DNA of 14,886 nucleotides from Flavobacteriaceae bacterium UBA5079 (GCA_002414705.1 DIAL01000078.1:45230-60115), one strand, 5' to 3'; positions 8,675-14,863 are shown, counted from the first letter of the stretch. A program made the numbers and translations. The notes: generated by a model not told the origin, from the sequence alone.

Positions 8675-8789
8675 ATCTCACTATTTACGTTTCACTATTA
8701 CACCACTCACCTCTCACCTCACACCACTCACTACTCCACCACTCACTACTCACTACTCCACCACTCACCTCTCACTTCTCACGTCTCAC
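8675..8789 (-). repeat. Degenerate GTGAGNN heptamer array between wzm and the pseudogene
   Basis: On the minus strand this 115-bp stretch divides into about 16 units of 7 (some 8) bases beginning GTG, for example GTGAGAC, GTGAGAA, GTGAGAG, GTGAGTG, GTGGAGTA, GTGAGTA. Variation is almost confined to the last two or three bases of each unit. The array begins 5 bases after the wzm stop codon, so the transporter mRNA would contain it. No open frame fits it, since the 7-base period brings all frames to stops. Confidence 0.88.
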
Positions 8790-8794
8790 ACCCA

Positions 8795-9658
8795 TTAAAC
8801 CGTATCAATAAACGTTTTCTCCGTCCTATTAAAAACCACAATCCCTAACATCAACACAACCAAAGTCACAACAACCGTATAGATTATTCCAAACCAACTA
8901 AATGTGCCAGTACCCAAAAGCATATAACGGGCCGTTTCAATAATATAGGCCAACGGATTATACTCCACCACCCAAGCAATTTTTGGTAATTTCTCACGCA
9001 TCAAGGCTAACGGATACATAACAGCGGACACATACATAAGCAACTGCACACCAAAACCAACTAAAAATTTCAAATCCCTATATTTTGTAACCATACTGCT
9101 AATTAACATACCTATACCTAAACCAAGTAAGCCCATCAATATCACAATAATCGGAAAAAACACCAGACTACTGTTTATGTGAATGTCGGCACCACTAAAA
9201 TAATAATAAATATAAAAAGCAATGAATATAAGGAGCTGAATCCCAAACTTCATGAGGTTAGAAATAATAATAGAAAGCGGTACAATAATCCGTGGAAAGT
9301 ACACCTTGCCAAAAATGGCGGCATTACTTTTAAAGGTGTCACTGGTAGATTTTAAGCAAGTATTAAAATAACCCCAAATAGAAATTCCAGCTAAATTAAA
9401 TAAAAACGGCGGCACCGTTCCGGTTTCTATATTGGCTACTTTGTTAAAAATTAAGGTAAAGGTCAAGGCGGTAAACAGCGGTTGTATCAAGTACCAAAGC
9501 GGCCCTAAAATAGTCTGTTTATATACCGTAACCACATCACGTTTCACAAACAAAAAAAGTAAATCGCGATAACGCCAAATTTCGGCAAAATTAAAATCGA
9601 TTAACTTCCGCTTGGAAGAAATAGTATATAGCCAATCAGCATCATCTAATTTATTCAA
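8795..9658 (-). CDS. wzm: Polysaccharide ABC transporter permease (Wzm, ABC-2 type)
   Basis: Inner-membrane permease that forms, as a dimer with Wzt, the channel for lipid-linked polysaccharide export. It is 287 residues, slightly longer than the typical Wzm. The cytoplasmic N-terminus ends in the family signature KRDVVTVYKQTILGPLWYLIQP at about 39-60 (R40, Y46, K47, G52-P53). Hydrophobic segments fall near 53-71, 84-100, 122-152, 166-188, 198-218 and 255-276, giving the expected six-helix ABC-2 topology, and EYNPLAYIIETAR at 232-244 is the usual late loop motif. It is the first gene of the export and glycosyltransferase run on the minus strand; 549 bases without a gene lie upstream. No clear promoter was found there. 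Confidence 0.95.
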   Translation of the reverse strand: MNKLDDADWLYTISSKRKLIDFNFAEIWRYRDLLFLFVKRDVVTVYKQTILGPLWYLIQPLFTALTFTLIFNKVANIETGTVPPFLFNLAGISIWGYFNTCLKSTSDTFKSNAAIFGKVYFPRIIVPLSIIISNLMKFGIQLLIFIAFYIYYYFSGADIHINSSLVFFPIIVILMGLLGLGIGMLISSMVTKYRDLKFLVGFGVQLLMYVSAVMYPLALMREKLPKIAWVVEYNPLAYIIETARYMLLGTGTFSWFGIIYTVVVTLVVLMLGIVVFNRTEKTFIDTV

Positions 9659-9835
9659 TGTAATAGCGTTTTATATAGAGCTAATATACTAATTCCTAGT
9701 AGAAACCAAAACGCAAACTTTAGAATTATTAACTAGAAAATTTAATTGTTTTCAGTCTAACTATACTATTCAATTGAGTCTTTAAATTAAAAACTACATG
9801 TTATCCCAAACACCCAATGAAATTAAGAGCAACTT

Positions 9836-9990
9836 TGTCATTCAGAAAGCCCCATGTCATTCAAAGTTACTTGTCATTCAGAGCCCCATGTCATTCAGAG
9901 TGTAACGAAGAAACCGAAGGTTCAGCGCAGCCAATCCCTTTGTCATTCAGAGCAGAGCGATGAAACCGCAGGTTCAGCGCAGCTAATCTC
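9836..9990 (+). repeat. Cluster of TGTCATTCAGAG repeat units, left flank of the two-gene module
   Basis: TGTCATTCA occurs five times, starting near 9837, 9855, 9872, 9889 and 9941. The last two are full units of about 48-50 bp: TGTCATTCAGAG, a variable arm, GAAACCGNAGGTTCAGCGCAG, then NAATC. The inner part AACC-G(A/C)A-GGTT can fold as a small hairpin. The 32 bases 9872-9903 are identical to 11914-11945 on the other side of the module, and homology continues through the GGTTCAGCGCAGC tail. Confidence 0.85.
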
Positions 9991-10010
9991 TAATTTAACA
10001 ACATCTCAAA

Positions 10011-10049
10011 ACAGAGATACTTCAGTCGTCCCTCCTTCTGTATGACAGA
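10011..10049 (-). repeat. Inverted, diverged copy of the TGTCATTCAGA repeat
   Basis: On the minus strand this reads TCTGTCATACAGAAGG, then GACTGAAGTATCTC, which resembles the plus-strand units at 9889 and 9941 in both its TGTCAT head and its ATCTC tail. Together with the plus-strand unit ending AATCTC at 9990 it makes a tail-to-tail pair, a common arrangement for palindromic intergenic repeats. Confidence 0.6.
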
Positions 10050-10207
10050 ATCAATAAAATTATAAAGAAAAATAGCATTCAAAGCTCCCATCGTGATTCA
10101 GAGCACAGCGAAGAAACCAAAGATTAGTAAAGCCAACCCTTTATATCTCAATACTAATTTCAAAAGTACCATTCGGAGTTTTAATGGATCATGGTCTTTA
10201 GTAAACA

Positions 10208-10600
10208 TCAAGCTACGTCATCAACAACATCCGAAAAATCAGCTTGTCCCTGCTGACGCTTCTTCAAATCTTTAGAAGTCATAAAAATTTCTAAATCTTT
10301 ATGCTTTAAGAAACTTACATCCGTAGTTTCCATAATTTCTTTTCGGTAAGCACGACGTGCCACGTCTTCGTCAATCGGACCATTGATAAATAAATCGGTG
10401 TTAATATATTCATACAGAAAAGGAACCGGAAAGTGAAAAATAGCACTAAAATCAAAAATGCTAATAACTTGATGATTACCTAACCCGCGCTCATCCCGAA
10501 TGTGTTGCATCATATTACGTGCAGAACGGATGCTCAAGCCAGTCATCTGCATAACATCGGTCGAATTTAAAAAAAGTCTATTCTTTTCTAACGTGTTCAT
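10208..10600 (-). CDS. Small putative DNA-binding (helix-turn-helix) protein, family not recognised
   Basis: A 130-residue soluble protein with no signal peptide or membrane segment. Residues 9-40 (LFLNSTDVMQMTGLSIRSARNMMQHIRDE) look like an excisionase- or MerR-type helix-turn-helix: a short strand, a helix containing DVMQMTG, a turn L-S, and a second helix SIRSARNMMQHI. The segment QVISIFDFSAIFHFPVPFLYEYIN (44-67) follows as in small winged-helix proteins. The C-terminal 50 residues are charged (RRAYRKE, KDLKKRQQG) and end in DFSDVVDDVA. It faces away from the 249-aa gene at 11116 across a 515-bp region carrying tandem repeats, so it may regulate that gene or itself; this is inference. A polysaccharide role is unlikely. 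Confidence 0.72.
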   Translation of the reverse strand: MNTLEKNRLFLNSTDVMQMTGLSIRSARNMMQHIRDERGLGNHQVISIFDFSAIFHFPVPFLYEYINTDLFINGPIDEDVARRAYRKEIMETTDVSFLKHKDLEIFMTSKDLKKRQQGQADFSDVVDDVA

Positions 10601-11115
10601 AAGGCATAAATTTTAAGGGCTTCAATAGATTAATAATTAATTAGTTACAATATAAAGACAGAAAATGAATGGTATTGAATATGTATCAAAATATTCGATG
10701 AAATGCATCTTTTTAGCAAGAATTAGCCTACAATAATTGTTATTTATCGAATATTAAATACTTATTATCGATTAATCTTAATAGTCCCATAGAATATAAT
10801 CTTAAATATCCGGTACTAAATAGATGGTGTATGGATGGTGTATGGATGGTGTATGAAATACTTAAGGCTTCGAAAAACAGCTTTTTAAAATAACCAAATG
10901 GATTTAGCGGCAAAAACATACCACAAACGGCAAAAAGAGTTCTAAAAGGACAAAAACGGCAATCTAAAAAAAAAGCAGGCAAAAGCCAACCTAATTTTAT
11001 CACATCAGAACCAAAAAGGGCAAAAAACTGTGAACACCTGGGCGCCCGTGTAGCAAAGTAATCGAAACTTTTTAGCTGATAAAAATAGTTTATAAATCTT
11101 TTAATATTTAGTCGA
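10601..11115. other. 515-bp divergent intergenic region with direct repeats and phased A-tracts
   Basis: This separates two genes transcribed away from each other and should contain both promoters. It holds three perfect 11-bp repeats (10823-10855), a series of G(G/A)CAAAAA motifs starting at 10909, 10929 and 10949 (exact 20-bp spacing) with further GGCAAAA copies at about 10979 and 11019, and a GGGCGCCC palindrome at 11039-11046 inside an ACACCTGGGCGCCCGTGT near-palindrome (11034-11051). No promoter with the Bacteroidota consensus was found on either strand. A minus-strand open frame at 10740-11141 is judged spurious. Confidence 0.7.
10823..10855 (+). repeat. Three perfect tandem copies of the 11-mer GATGGTGTATG
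   Basis: Units lie at 10823-10833, 10834-10844 and 10845-10855 with no mismatch. The 11-bp period is close to one helical turn, so each copy presents the same face of the DNA. They lie between the divergent helix-turn-helix gene and the 249-aa gene, and could be operator- or iteron-like binding sites. Confidence 0.95.
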
Positions 11116-11865
11116 ATGGCAAAATTAAAGAGCTTAATCAAGATCGAGGGAACCCTAGACGATCTTACCTTTTATAAGGGCAAAGACGGGTATTTAGTAA
11201 GAACCAAGGGCGGTGTAAGCGCGAAGCGGATAAAAAACGATCCAGCTTTTGCAAGAACACGCGAAAATGGTTCCGAATTTGGACACAGTGCAACGAGCGG
11301 AAAAATATTCCGCCGTGCCATACTAAACTTACTGGCAGACGCGAAAGATGTTCGAGTAACATCACGATTAACGCAAACCATGAGTTTTGTTAAGAATGCA
11401 GATGTAACATCGGTTCGCGGACAACGAAAAGTAGCAGTTGGGCTAGCAACACCCGAAGGCAAAGCAAGGTTAAAAAACTTTGACTTCAATAAAAATGCCC
11501 AAATGAGTACCGTGTTGTTATCCGATTACAGTTTGGACATCGCAACGGGTGAAATCACTATTACCGATCTCACACCAAATCACGATTTAGGAACCCCAAG
11601 CGGAGCCACACATGTGAGTTTCTTTGCAGGATTTCTTGATTTAGATTTTACGACAGGTGATAAAGACTTACAAATAAGTCCAACCGTTAATTTACCAATT
11701 AACGGAACGACCACAACCGTAAGTCTGTTACCATCTGCGGTTCCATCAGGAACCGGCAACCAATTGTACTTCTTAAAGGTGGCATTCTTTCAAGAAGTCA
11801 ATAGCATCCAATACCCACTTAATAACGGTGCCTACAACGCACTCCAATTAATTGAAGTACTGTAA
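11116..11865 (+). CDS. Conserved-looking flavobacterial protein of unknown function, 249 aa
   Basis: The only plus-strand gene in the window. It has no signal peptide and no membrane helix. The N-terminus MAKLKSLIKIEGTLDDLTFYKGKDGYLVRTKGG looks like a short beta hairpin; residues 35-60 (KRIKNDPAFARTRENGSEFGHS) resemble a DNA- or nucleoprotein-like Asp-Pro/Arg/Asn motif; 62-90 is helical and basic; from about 130 onward the protein is beta-rich with Thr, Asp and Gly (SDYSLDIATGEITITDLTP, NLPINGTTTTVSLLP), ending NGAYNALQLIEVL. The layout recalls DUF6266-type proteins of Bacteroidetes, but I cannot confirm homology. I recall similar MAKLKSLIKIEGT proteins from other flavobacteria without a known function. 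It is monocistronic, with a strong terminator 18 bases after the stop. It interrupts a polysaccharide locus of opposite strand and is bounded by direct repeats, suggesting an inserted unit. Confidence 0.85.
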   Translation: MAKLKSLIKIEGTLDDLTFYKGKDGYLVRTKGGVSAKRIKNDPAFARTRENGSEFGHSATSGKIFRRAILNLLADAKDVRVTSRLTQTMSFVKNADVTSVRGQRKVAVGLATPEGKARLKNFDFNKNAQMSTVLLSDYSLDIATGEITITDLTPNHDLGTPSGATHVSFFAGFLDLDFTTGDKDLQISPTVNLPINGTTTTVSLLPSAVPSGTGNQLYFLKVAFFQEVNSIQYPLNNGAYNALQLIEVL

Positions 11866-11882
11866 TGTTCCTAAACAGGAAG

Positions 11883-11912
11883 AAAAGCTGTCTGAAAAGG
11901 CAGCTTTTTTTT
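11883..11912 (+). terminator. Rho-independent terminator of the 249-aa gene
   Basis: Ten-base-pair stem 11883-11892 with 11899-11908 (AAAAGCTGTC with GGCAGCTTTT, one T-G wobble), six-base loop TGAAAA, and an eight-T run at 11905-11912. It begins 18 bases after the TAA at 11863-11865. A smaller hairpin TTCCT-AAAC-AGGAA (11868-11881) precedes it. Confidence 0.93.
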
Positions 11913-11913
11913 A

Positions 11914-12023
11914 TGTCATTCAGAGCCCCATGTCATTCAGAGTGTGCGCAGCACCTGTCTGCCGTTAGGCAGAAAGCGTGGAAACCGAAGGTTCAGCGCA
12001 GCAAATCTCCAATTTAACGAAAC
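11914..12023 (+). repeat. TGTCATTCAGAG repeat, right flank of the two-gene module, with nested hairpin
   Basis: Bases 11914-11945 match 9872-9903 perfectly (32 bp, same orientation). The shared 22-bp tail (GAAACCGAAGG...CGCAGC) is at 11981-12002, matching 9910-9931. Where the left copy has AACGAAG between these blocks, this copy has 35 bases that include the palindrome TCTGCC-GTTA-GGCAGA (11958-11973). After the tail, AATCTCCAATTTAACGA matches AATCTCTAATTTAACAA near 9984-10000. Confidence 0.88.
11958..11973. repeat. Perfect 6-bp-stem palindrome TCTGCC-GTTA-GGCAGA nested in a larger repeat
   Basis: Stem TCTGCC/GGCAGA with a four-base GNNA loop. It lies inside the TGTCATTCAGAG repeat at a point where the other copy lacks it. 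A second copy with loop GCAA is at 14838-14853. Confidence 0.85.
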
Positions 12024-12050
12024 AACCAAAAAACCCAAACTCACCCGCAA

Positions 12051-12087
12051 CAGTAAGTAAGTCCCCTTTGGGGATTTAGGGGCTTTA
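12051..12087 (+). repeat. CCCCTTTGGGGATTTAGGGG repeat, copy 1
   Basis: CAGTAAGTAAG followed by CCCCTTTGGGGATTTAGGGG-CTTTA. It lies immediately downstream of the epimerase stop codon (12094-12092). The CCCC/GGGG arms can form a short hairpin on either strand. Confidence 0.85.
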
Positions 12088-12091
12088 GAGT

Positions 12092-13108
12092 CTACTCCGC
12101 ATCAGTAAGAAGTCCCCTTCGGGGATTTAGGGGATTAAAATAATCCCAAGTCACCTTCAACCCATCACGCACAGAAACTGCAGGTTTATACCCTAACAAA
12201 CGTTCTGCTTTAGAAATATCCGCTAACGAATCACGCACATCACCTTGACGTTCAGGTCCATGTAAAGGTTTTAAAGCTGAATGGGCTGCGTTTTGAAGCG
12301 AATCCCACAAATAATTTATGGTAATCCGTTCACCACAGGCCACATTATACACGTCGTTTGCCGCTTCTTTTGAAGCAAAAAACCCACGCACATTGGCTTG
12401 AACAACATTAGCTATAAACGTAAAATCGCGCGTTTGTTCCCCATCACCATTAATGGTTGGTGCAACATCATCTTTTAGGGCTTGCATAAACAACGGAATC
12501 ACCGCAGCATAAGCACCATCTGGACTTTGCTTGGGCCCAAACACATTAAAATAGCGCAAACCAATAATATCGGTGCCGTATGTTTTCCCGAAGACATCCG
12601 CATATAACTCGTTAACATATTTAGTAACAGCATAGGGAGACAACGGTTTCCCGATAACAGCTTCTACTTTAGGAAGCGTTGGACTATCGCCATACGTAGA
12701 ACTCGAAGCAGCATATACCATACGCTTCACGGTAGGCGAATCTTTTAAAGCAATACACATATTCAAAAACCCAGAAATATTAACAGCATTGGTCGTAGCC
12801 GGATCTGCTATAGAGCGCGGCACAGAACCTAAAGCAGCTTGATGACTCACATAATCCATCCCAACCATAGCGGTTTTACAGGTCTCTAAATCACGAATAT
12901 CACCTTCCAATAATTCAAAATTGGGCAAGTCCATAAATTCAGTCAAATTAGACCGATGCCCATTAGAAAAGTCATCCAAAACACGCACATATTTAGCGCC
13001 ATGTGTAAGCAAATAACCAACTAAATTACTCCCAATAAAACCACCACCACCAGTGACTAAAAAGTTTAACGTGGATATATCTTGCTGATGAAATGCGTTT
13101 TCGTACAT
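12092..13108 (-). CDS. wbpP: UDP-N-acetylglucosamine 4-epimerase (WbpP/TviC-like, extended SDR)
   Basis: Cytoplasmic NAD-dependent enzyme interconverting UDP-GlcNAc and UDP-GalNAc (and/or the uronic acid forms). It is 338 residues, as WbpP. Visible are the NAD-binding TGGGGFIG at 19-26, D45-D46 at the end of strand 2, HQAALGSVPRSI at 89-100, AASSSTYGD at 133-141 supplying the catalytic Ser, and Y159-x3-K163 in SPYAVTKYVNELYADVF. RYFNVFGPKQ...GAYAAVIP at 185-205 and GDVRDSLADISKA at 289-301 also match WbpP closely. The last residues, about N325 to T335 (NPLNPRRGLLT), are encoded by a copy of an intergenic repeat, so the natural C-terminus has been replaced or extended. Pairs with the dehydrogenase just upstream to give UDP-GalNAcA. 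Confidence 0.94.
   Translation of the reverse strand: MYENAFHQQDISTLNFLVTGGGGFIGSNLVGYLLTHGAKYVRVLDDFSNGHRSNLTEFMDLPNFELLEGDIRDLETCKTAMVGMDYVSHQAALGSVPRSIADPATTNAVNISGFLNMCIALKDSPTVKRMVYAASSSTYGDSPTLPKVEAVIGKPLSPYAVTKYVNELYADVFGKTYGTDIIGLRYFNVFGPKQSPDGAYAAVIPLFMQALKDDVAPTINGDGEQTRDFTFIANVVQANVRGFFASKEAANDVYNVACGERITINYLWDSLQNAAHSALKPLHGPERQGDVRDSLADISKAERLLGYKPAVSVRDGLKVTWDYFNPLNPRRGLLTDAE
12103..12137 (+). repeat. CCCCTTCGGGGATTTAGGGG repeat, copy 2, inside the 3' end of the epimerase gene
   Basis: CAGTAAGAAG followed by the CCCC-TTC-GGGG-ATTTA-GGGG core. Read on the minus strand it codes for the last epimerase residues before D336-A337-E338 and the TAG. Copies 1 and 2 are only 15 bases apart. 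Confidence 0.88.
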
Positions 13109-13134
13109 GTTATTATAATTTTATATTATTTATT

Positions 13135-13255
13135 GTCATTGCGAGGAGTGACGGAGAAACGACGCGGCAACCTCATCATTATTTATACCAAACCCAAAGC
13201 CGTAATTGCGAGACTGCCGGCCGTTAGTCAGGAGTGTTCATTAAGCGTCAGCGAA
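13135..13255 (+). repeat. Two GTCATTGCGAG-type repeat copies between epimerase and dehydrogenase genes
   Basis: Copy A, 13135-13174, reads GTCATTGCGAGGAGTGACGG then AGAAACGACGCGGCAACCTC, the form of a widespread intergenic bacterial repeat. Copy B begins GTAATTGCGAG at 13202 and resumes GAGTG at 13232 after a 19-bp insert (13213-13231, CTGCCGGCCGTTAGTCAG) resembling the TCTGCC...GGCAGA palindrome. TTCATT/AATGAA arms at 13236-13262 could form a further hairpin. Confidence 0.75.
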
Positions 13256-13295
13256 AATGAATGTATCGAGAACCCACCGCAAACCAACGCCGTCC

Positions 13296-13331
13296 GAGTA
13301 AGAAGTCCCCTTCGGAGATTTAGGAGCTTTA
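13296..13331 (+). repeat. CCCCTTCGGAGATTTAGGAG repeat, copy 3, abutting the dehydrogenase stop codon
   Basis: GAGTAAGAAG followed by a core with two G-to-A changes relative to copy 2, which weaken the CCCC/GGGG pairing. It ends at 13331, directly next to the TGA of the dehydrogenase gene (13334-13332). Confidence 0.85.
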
Positions 13332-14618
13332 TCACAAACGCCCATCCGCCTGCCCCTTGGGTAACAGCGATTTCACATCAAACACAACTCCATTATCAGC
13401 TTTTAAAGCCATAATATCCAGTTCTAAAAACTCATTATGTGAAACAGCTAATACAATCCCATCATAATCACCGGTCAAATCAGCAGCTTGAGAAATCAAG
13501 TCCAAACCATATTCGTGATGAACCTCTTCAGCCGAAGCCCAAGGATCAAAAACATCCACGTTTACATGATAGGTTTCAAATTCCCGAATAATGTCAATCG
13601 CACGAGAATTACGAATATCAGGACAGTTTTCTTTAAAGGTAATTCCTAAAACAAGCACACGAGACCCTTTGATGGTCGCACCCTTTTTAATCATCATTTT
13701 AACGGTTTCGGTAGCCACATACCCACCCATACTGTCATTCATTTTACGACCAGCTAAAATAATTTCAGGATTGTAACCACTTTCAATGGCTTTTTGAGCC
13801 AAATAATACGGATCAACTCCAATACAATGACCACCTACCAAACCAGGAGAAAACTTAATAAAGTTCCATTTGGTACCGGCTGCTTCTAAAACAGCTTTGG
13901 TATCAATATCCAAGAGTCTGAATATTTTAGATAACTCATTTACAAAGGCAATATTAATATCGCGTTGTGAATTTTCAATAACTTTAGCGGCTTCAGCTAC
14001 TTTAATGGAAGGTGCTTTATGCGTGCCTGCGGTAATGATGGATTTGTATAAATCATCAACAACCGTAGCAATTTCAGGCGTAGAACCAGACGTTACTTTT
14101 AAAATTTTAGTAACGGTATGCTTTTTATCACCTGGATTAATACGTTCTGGCGAATAGCCTGCATAAAAATCGACATTAAATGTTAAACCAGAAACAGCTG
14201 CCAGAATAGGCACACAAATATCTTCAGTAACACCTGGGTAAACGGTGGATTCATAAATAACAATATCGCCTTTTTTCAAGACCTTTCCAATACTTTCACT
14301 CGCCTTAATAAGCGGTGTAAACACAGGCTTATTTAAAGAATCTGTTGGTGTAGGAACCGTAATGATATACACATTAGAGTCCGCCATAGCATCAACAGAA
14401 TCAGTAATATACAAACCGGTTTCCCCTAAAGTATTCGTTAAAACGGCTTGTAGTTCCGGCTCGGTAACTTCTAGCGTACGATCTTTACCGGATTGTAATT
14501 CCTGAACACGTTTACTGTAAATATCAAAGCCAGTAACGGGATATTTTTTAGCAAATTCAACTGCCAGAGGCAGGCCTACGTAACCCAATCCAATAATAGT
14601 AATTTGATGTTTCTTCAT
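13332..14618 (-). CDS. wbpO: UDP-N-acetylgalactosamine/glucosamine 6-dehydrogenase (WbpO/TviB-like)
   Basis: NAD-dependent two-step oxidation of the C6 hydroxyl of a UDP-HexNAc to the uronic acid. It is 428 residues, the size of WbpO/TviB. Motifs: Rossmann GLGYVGLPLAVEF at 10-22, VPTPTD at 88-93, YESTVYPG at 122-129 (E123), GYSPERINPGDKKH at 154-167, AEAAKVIENSQRD at 208-220 (K212), and the catalytic cysteine C265 in GLVGGHCIGVDPYYL (259-273). GITFKENCPDIRNSR at 325-339 and VDVFDPWASAEE at 354-365 form the C-terminal UDP-binding domain. The SPERINPGDK form separates this group from UDP-glucose dehydrogenases. It is the most upstream gene in the window on this strand; the 223 bases after it are repeats. 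GalNAc versus GlcNAc preference cannot be fixed from sequence, but a WbpP partner supports GalNAcA output. Confidence 0.94.
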   Translation of the reverse strand: MKKHQITIIGLGYVGLPLAVEFAKKYPVTGFDIYSKRVQELQSGKDRTLEVTEPELQAVLTNTLGETGLYITDSVDAMADSNVYIITVPTPTDSLNKPVFTPLIKASESIGKVLKKGDIVIYESTVYPGVTEDICVPILAAVSGLTFNVDFYAGYSPERINPGDKKHTVTKILKVTSGSTPEIATVVDDLYKSIITAGTHKAPSIKVAEAAKVIENSQRDINIAFVNELSKIFRLLDIDTKAVLEAAGTKWNFIKFSPGLVGGHCIGVDPYYLAQKAIESGYNPEIILAGRKMNDSMGGYVATETVKMMIKKGATIKGSRVLVLGITFKENCPDIRNSRAIDIIREFETYHVNVDVFDPWASAEEVHHEYGLDLISQAADLTGDYDGIVLAVSHNEFLELDIMALKADNGVVFDVKSLLPKGQADGRL

Positions 14619-14837
14619 AAATTTCTTTTTTAATTAACGACAGTCCGACAACACGTATCGCGACCAATTAAAATATATAAAACCTGCTATTAATTAATAT
14701 ACGTATAGTAACACCCATTCAAAATAGGTTCTGACATAATTGCTTAAGAATTTTCCCGCCACAATTCCCGTAGTCAAGTTCCGATAATCTAGTATCTCTT
14801 ATCTTTATGCTATCAACTAAACACCTCCACAACCCGG

Positions 14838-14853
14838 TCTGCCGCAAGGCAGA
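14838..14853. repeat. Perfect palindrome TCTGCC-GCAA-GGCAGA
   Basis: Same stem as at 11958-11973 but with a GCAA (GNRA-type) loop. Located 10 bases before the heptamer array at the window end, in the gene-free region upstream of the dehydrogenase. Confidence 0.85.
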
Positions 14854-14863
14854 AAACCCTTCA

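Larger units (their letters stand above)
9659..10207. other. 549-bp gene-free region upstream of wzm, mostly repeat units
   Basis: Bases 9659-9830 are AT-rich leader before wzm and must hold its promoter, but no good match to the Bacteroidota TAnnTTTG/-33 TTG pattern was found on the minus strand. Bases 9836-10050 are repeats (listed separately). A decayed copy follows at about 10093-10134 (GATTCAGAGCACAGCGAAGA...). From there to 10207 nothing is recognised. Short plus-strand open frames here are made of repeat sequence and are not credible genes. Confidence 0.8.

Noticed and set aside
8675..8789. Possible CRISPR array
   Set aside because: Units are 7-8 bp and contiguous with no spacers; no cas gene nearby.
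9854..10045. Plus-strand open frames of about 60 codons in the repeat cluster
   Set aside because: Built from TGTCATTCAGAG units (repeated CHSE-type peptides); no domain and no neighbouring gene on that strand.
10687..10694. CAAAATAT and a similar CAAAATAG at 14720-14727 as minus-strand -7 elements (TAnnTTTG)
   Set aside because: Each is one base short of the consensus spacing and has no TTG at the expected -33 distance; in such AT-rich DNA these arise by chance.
10740..11141. Minus-strand open frame of 133 codons covering most of the divergent intergenic region
   Set aside because: It overlaps the start of the well-supported 249-aa gene by 26 bases, contains the three 11-mer repeats, is rich in Phe, Leu and Tyr as expected from antisense A-tracts, and matches no domain I know.
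13082..13414. Plus-strand open frame of 110 codons between epimerase and dehydrogenase
   Set aside because: Overlaps the ends of two firm minus-strand genes and otherwise consists of GTCATTGCGAG and CCCCTTCGGAG repeats.
14561..14573. CTGCC-AGA-GGCAG palindrome resembling the dispersed TCTGCC hairpin
   Set aside because: Lies in the dehydrogenase sequence for the invariant GLPLAVEF motif, so it is explained by coding constraint.
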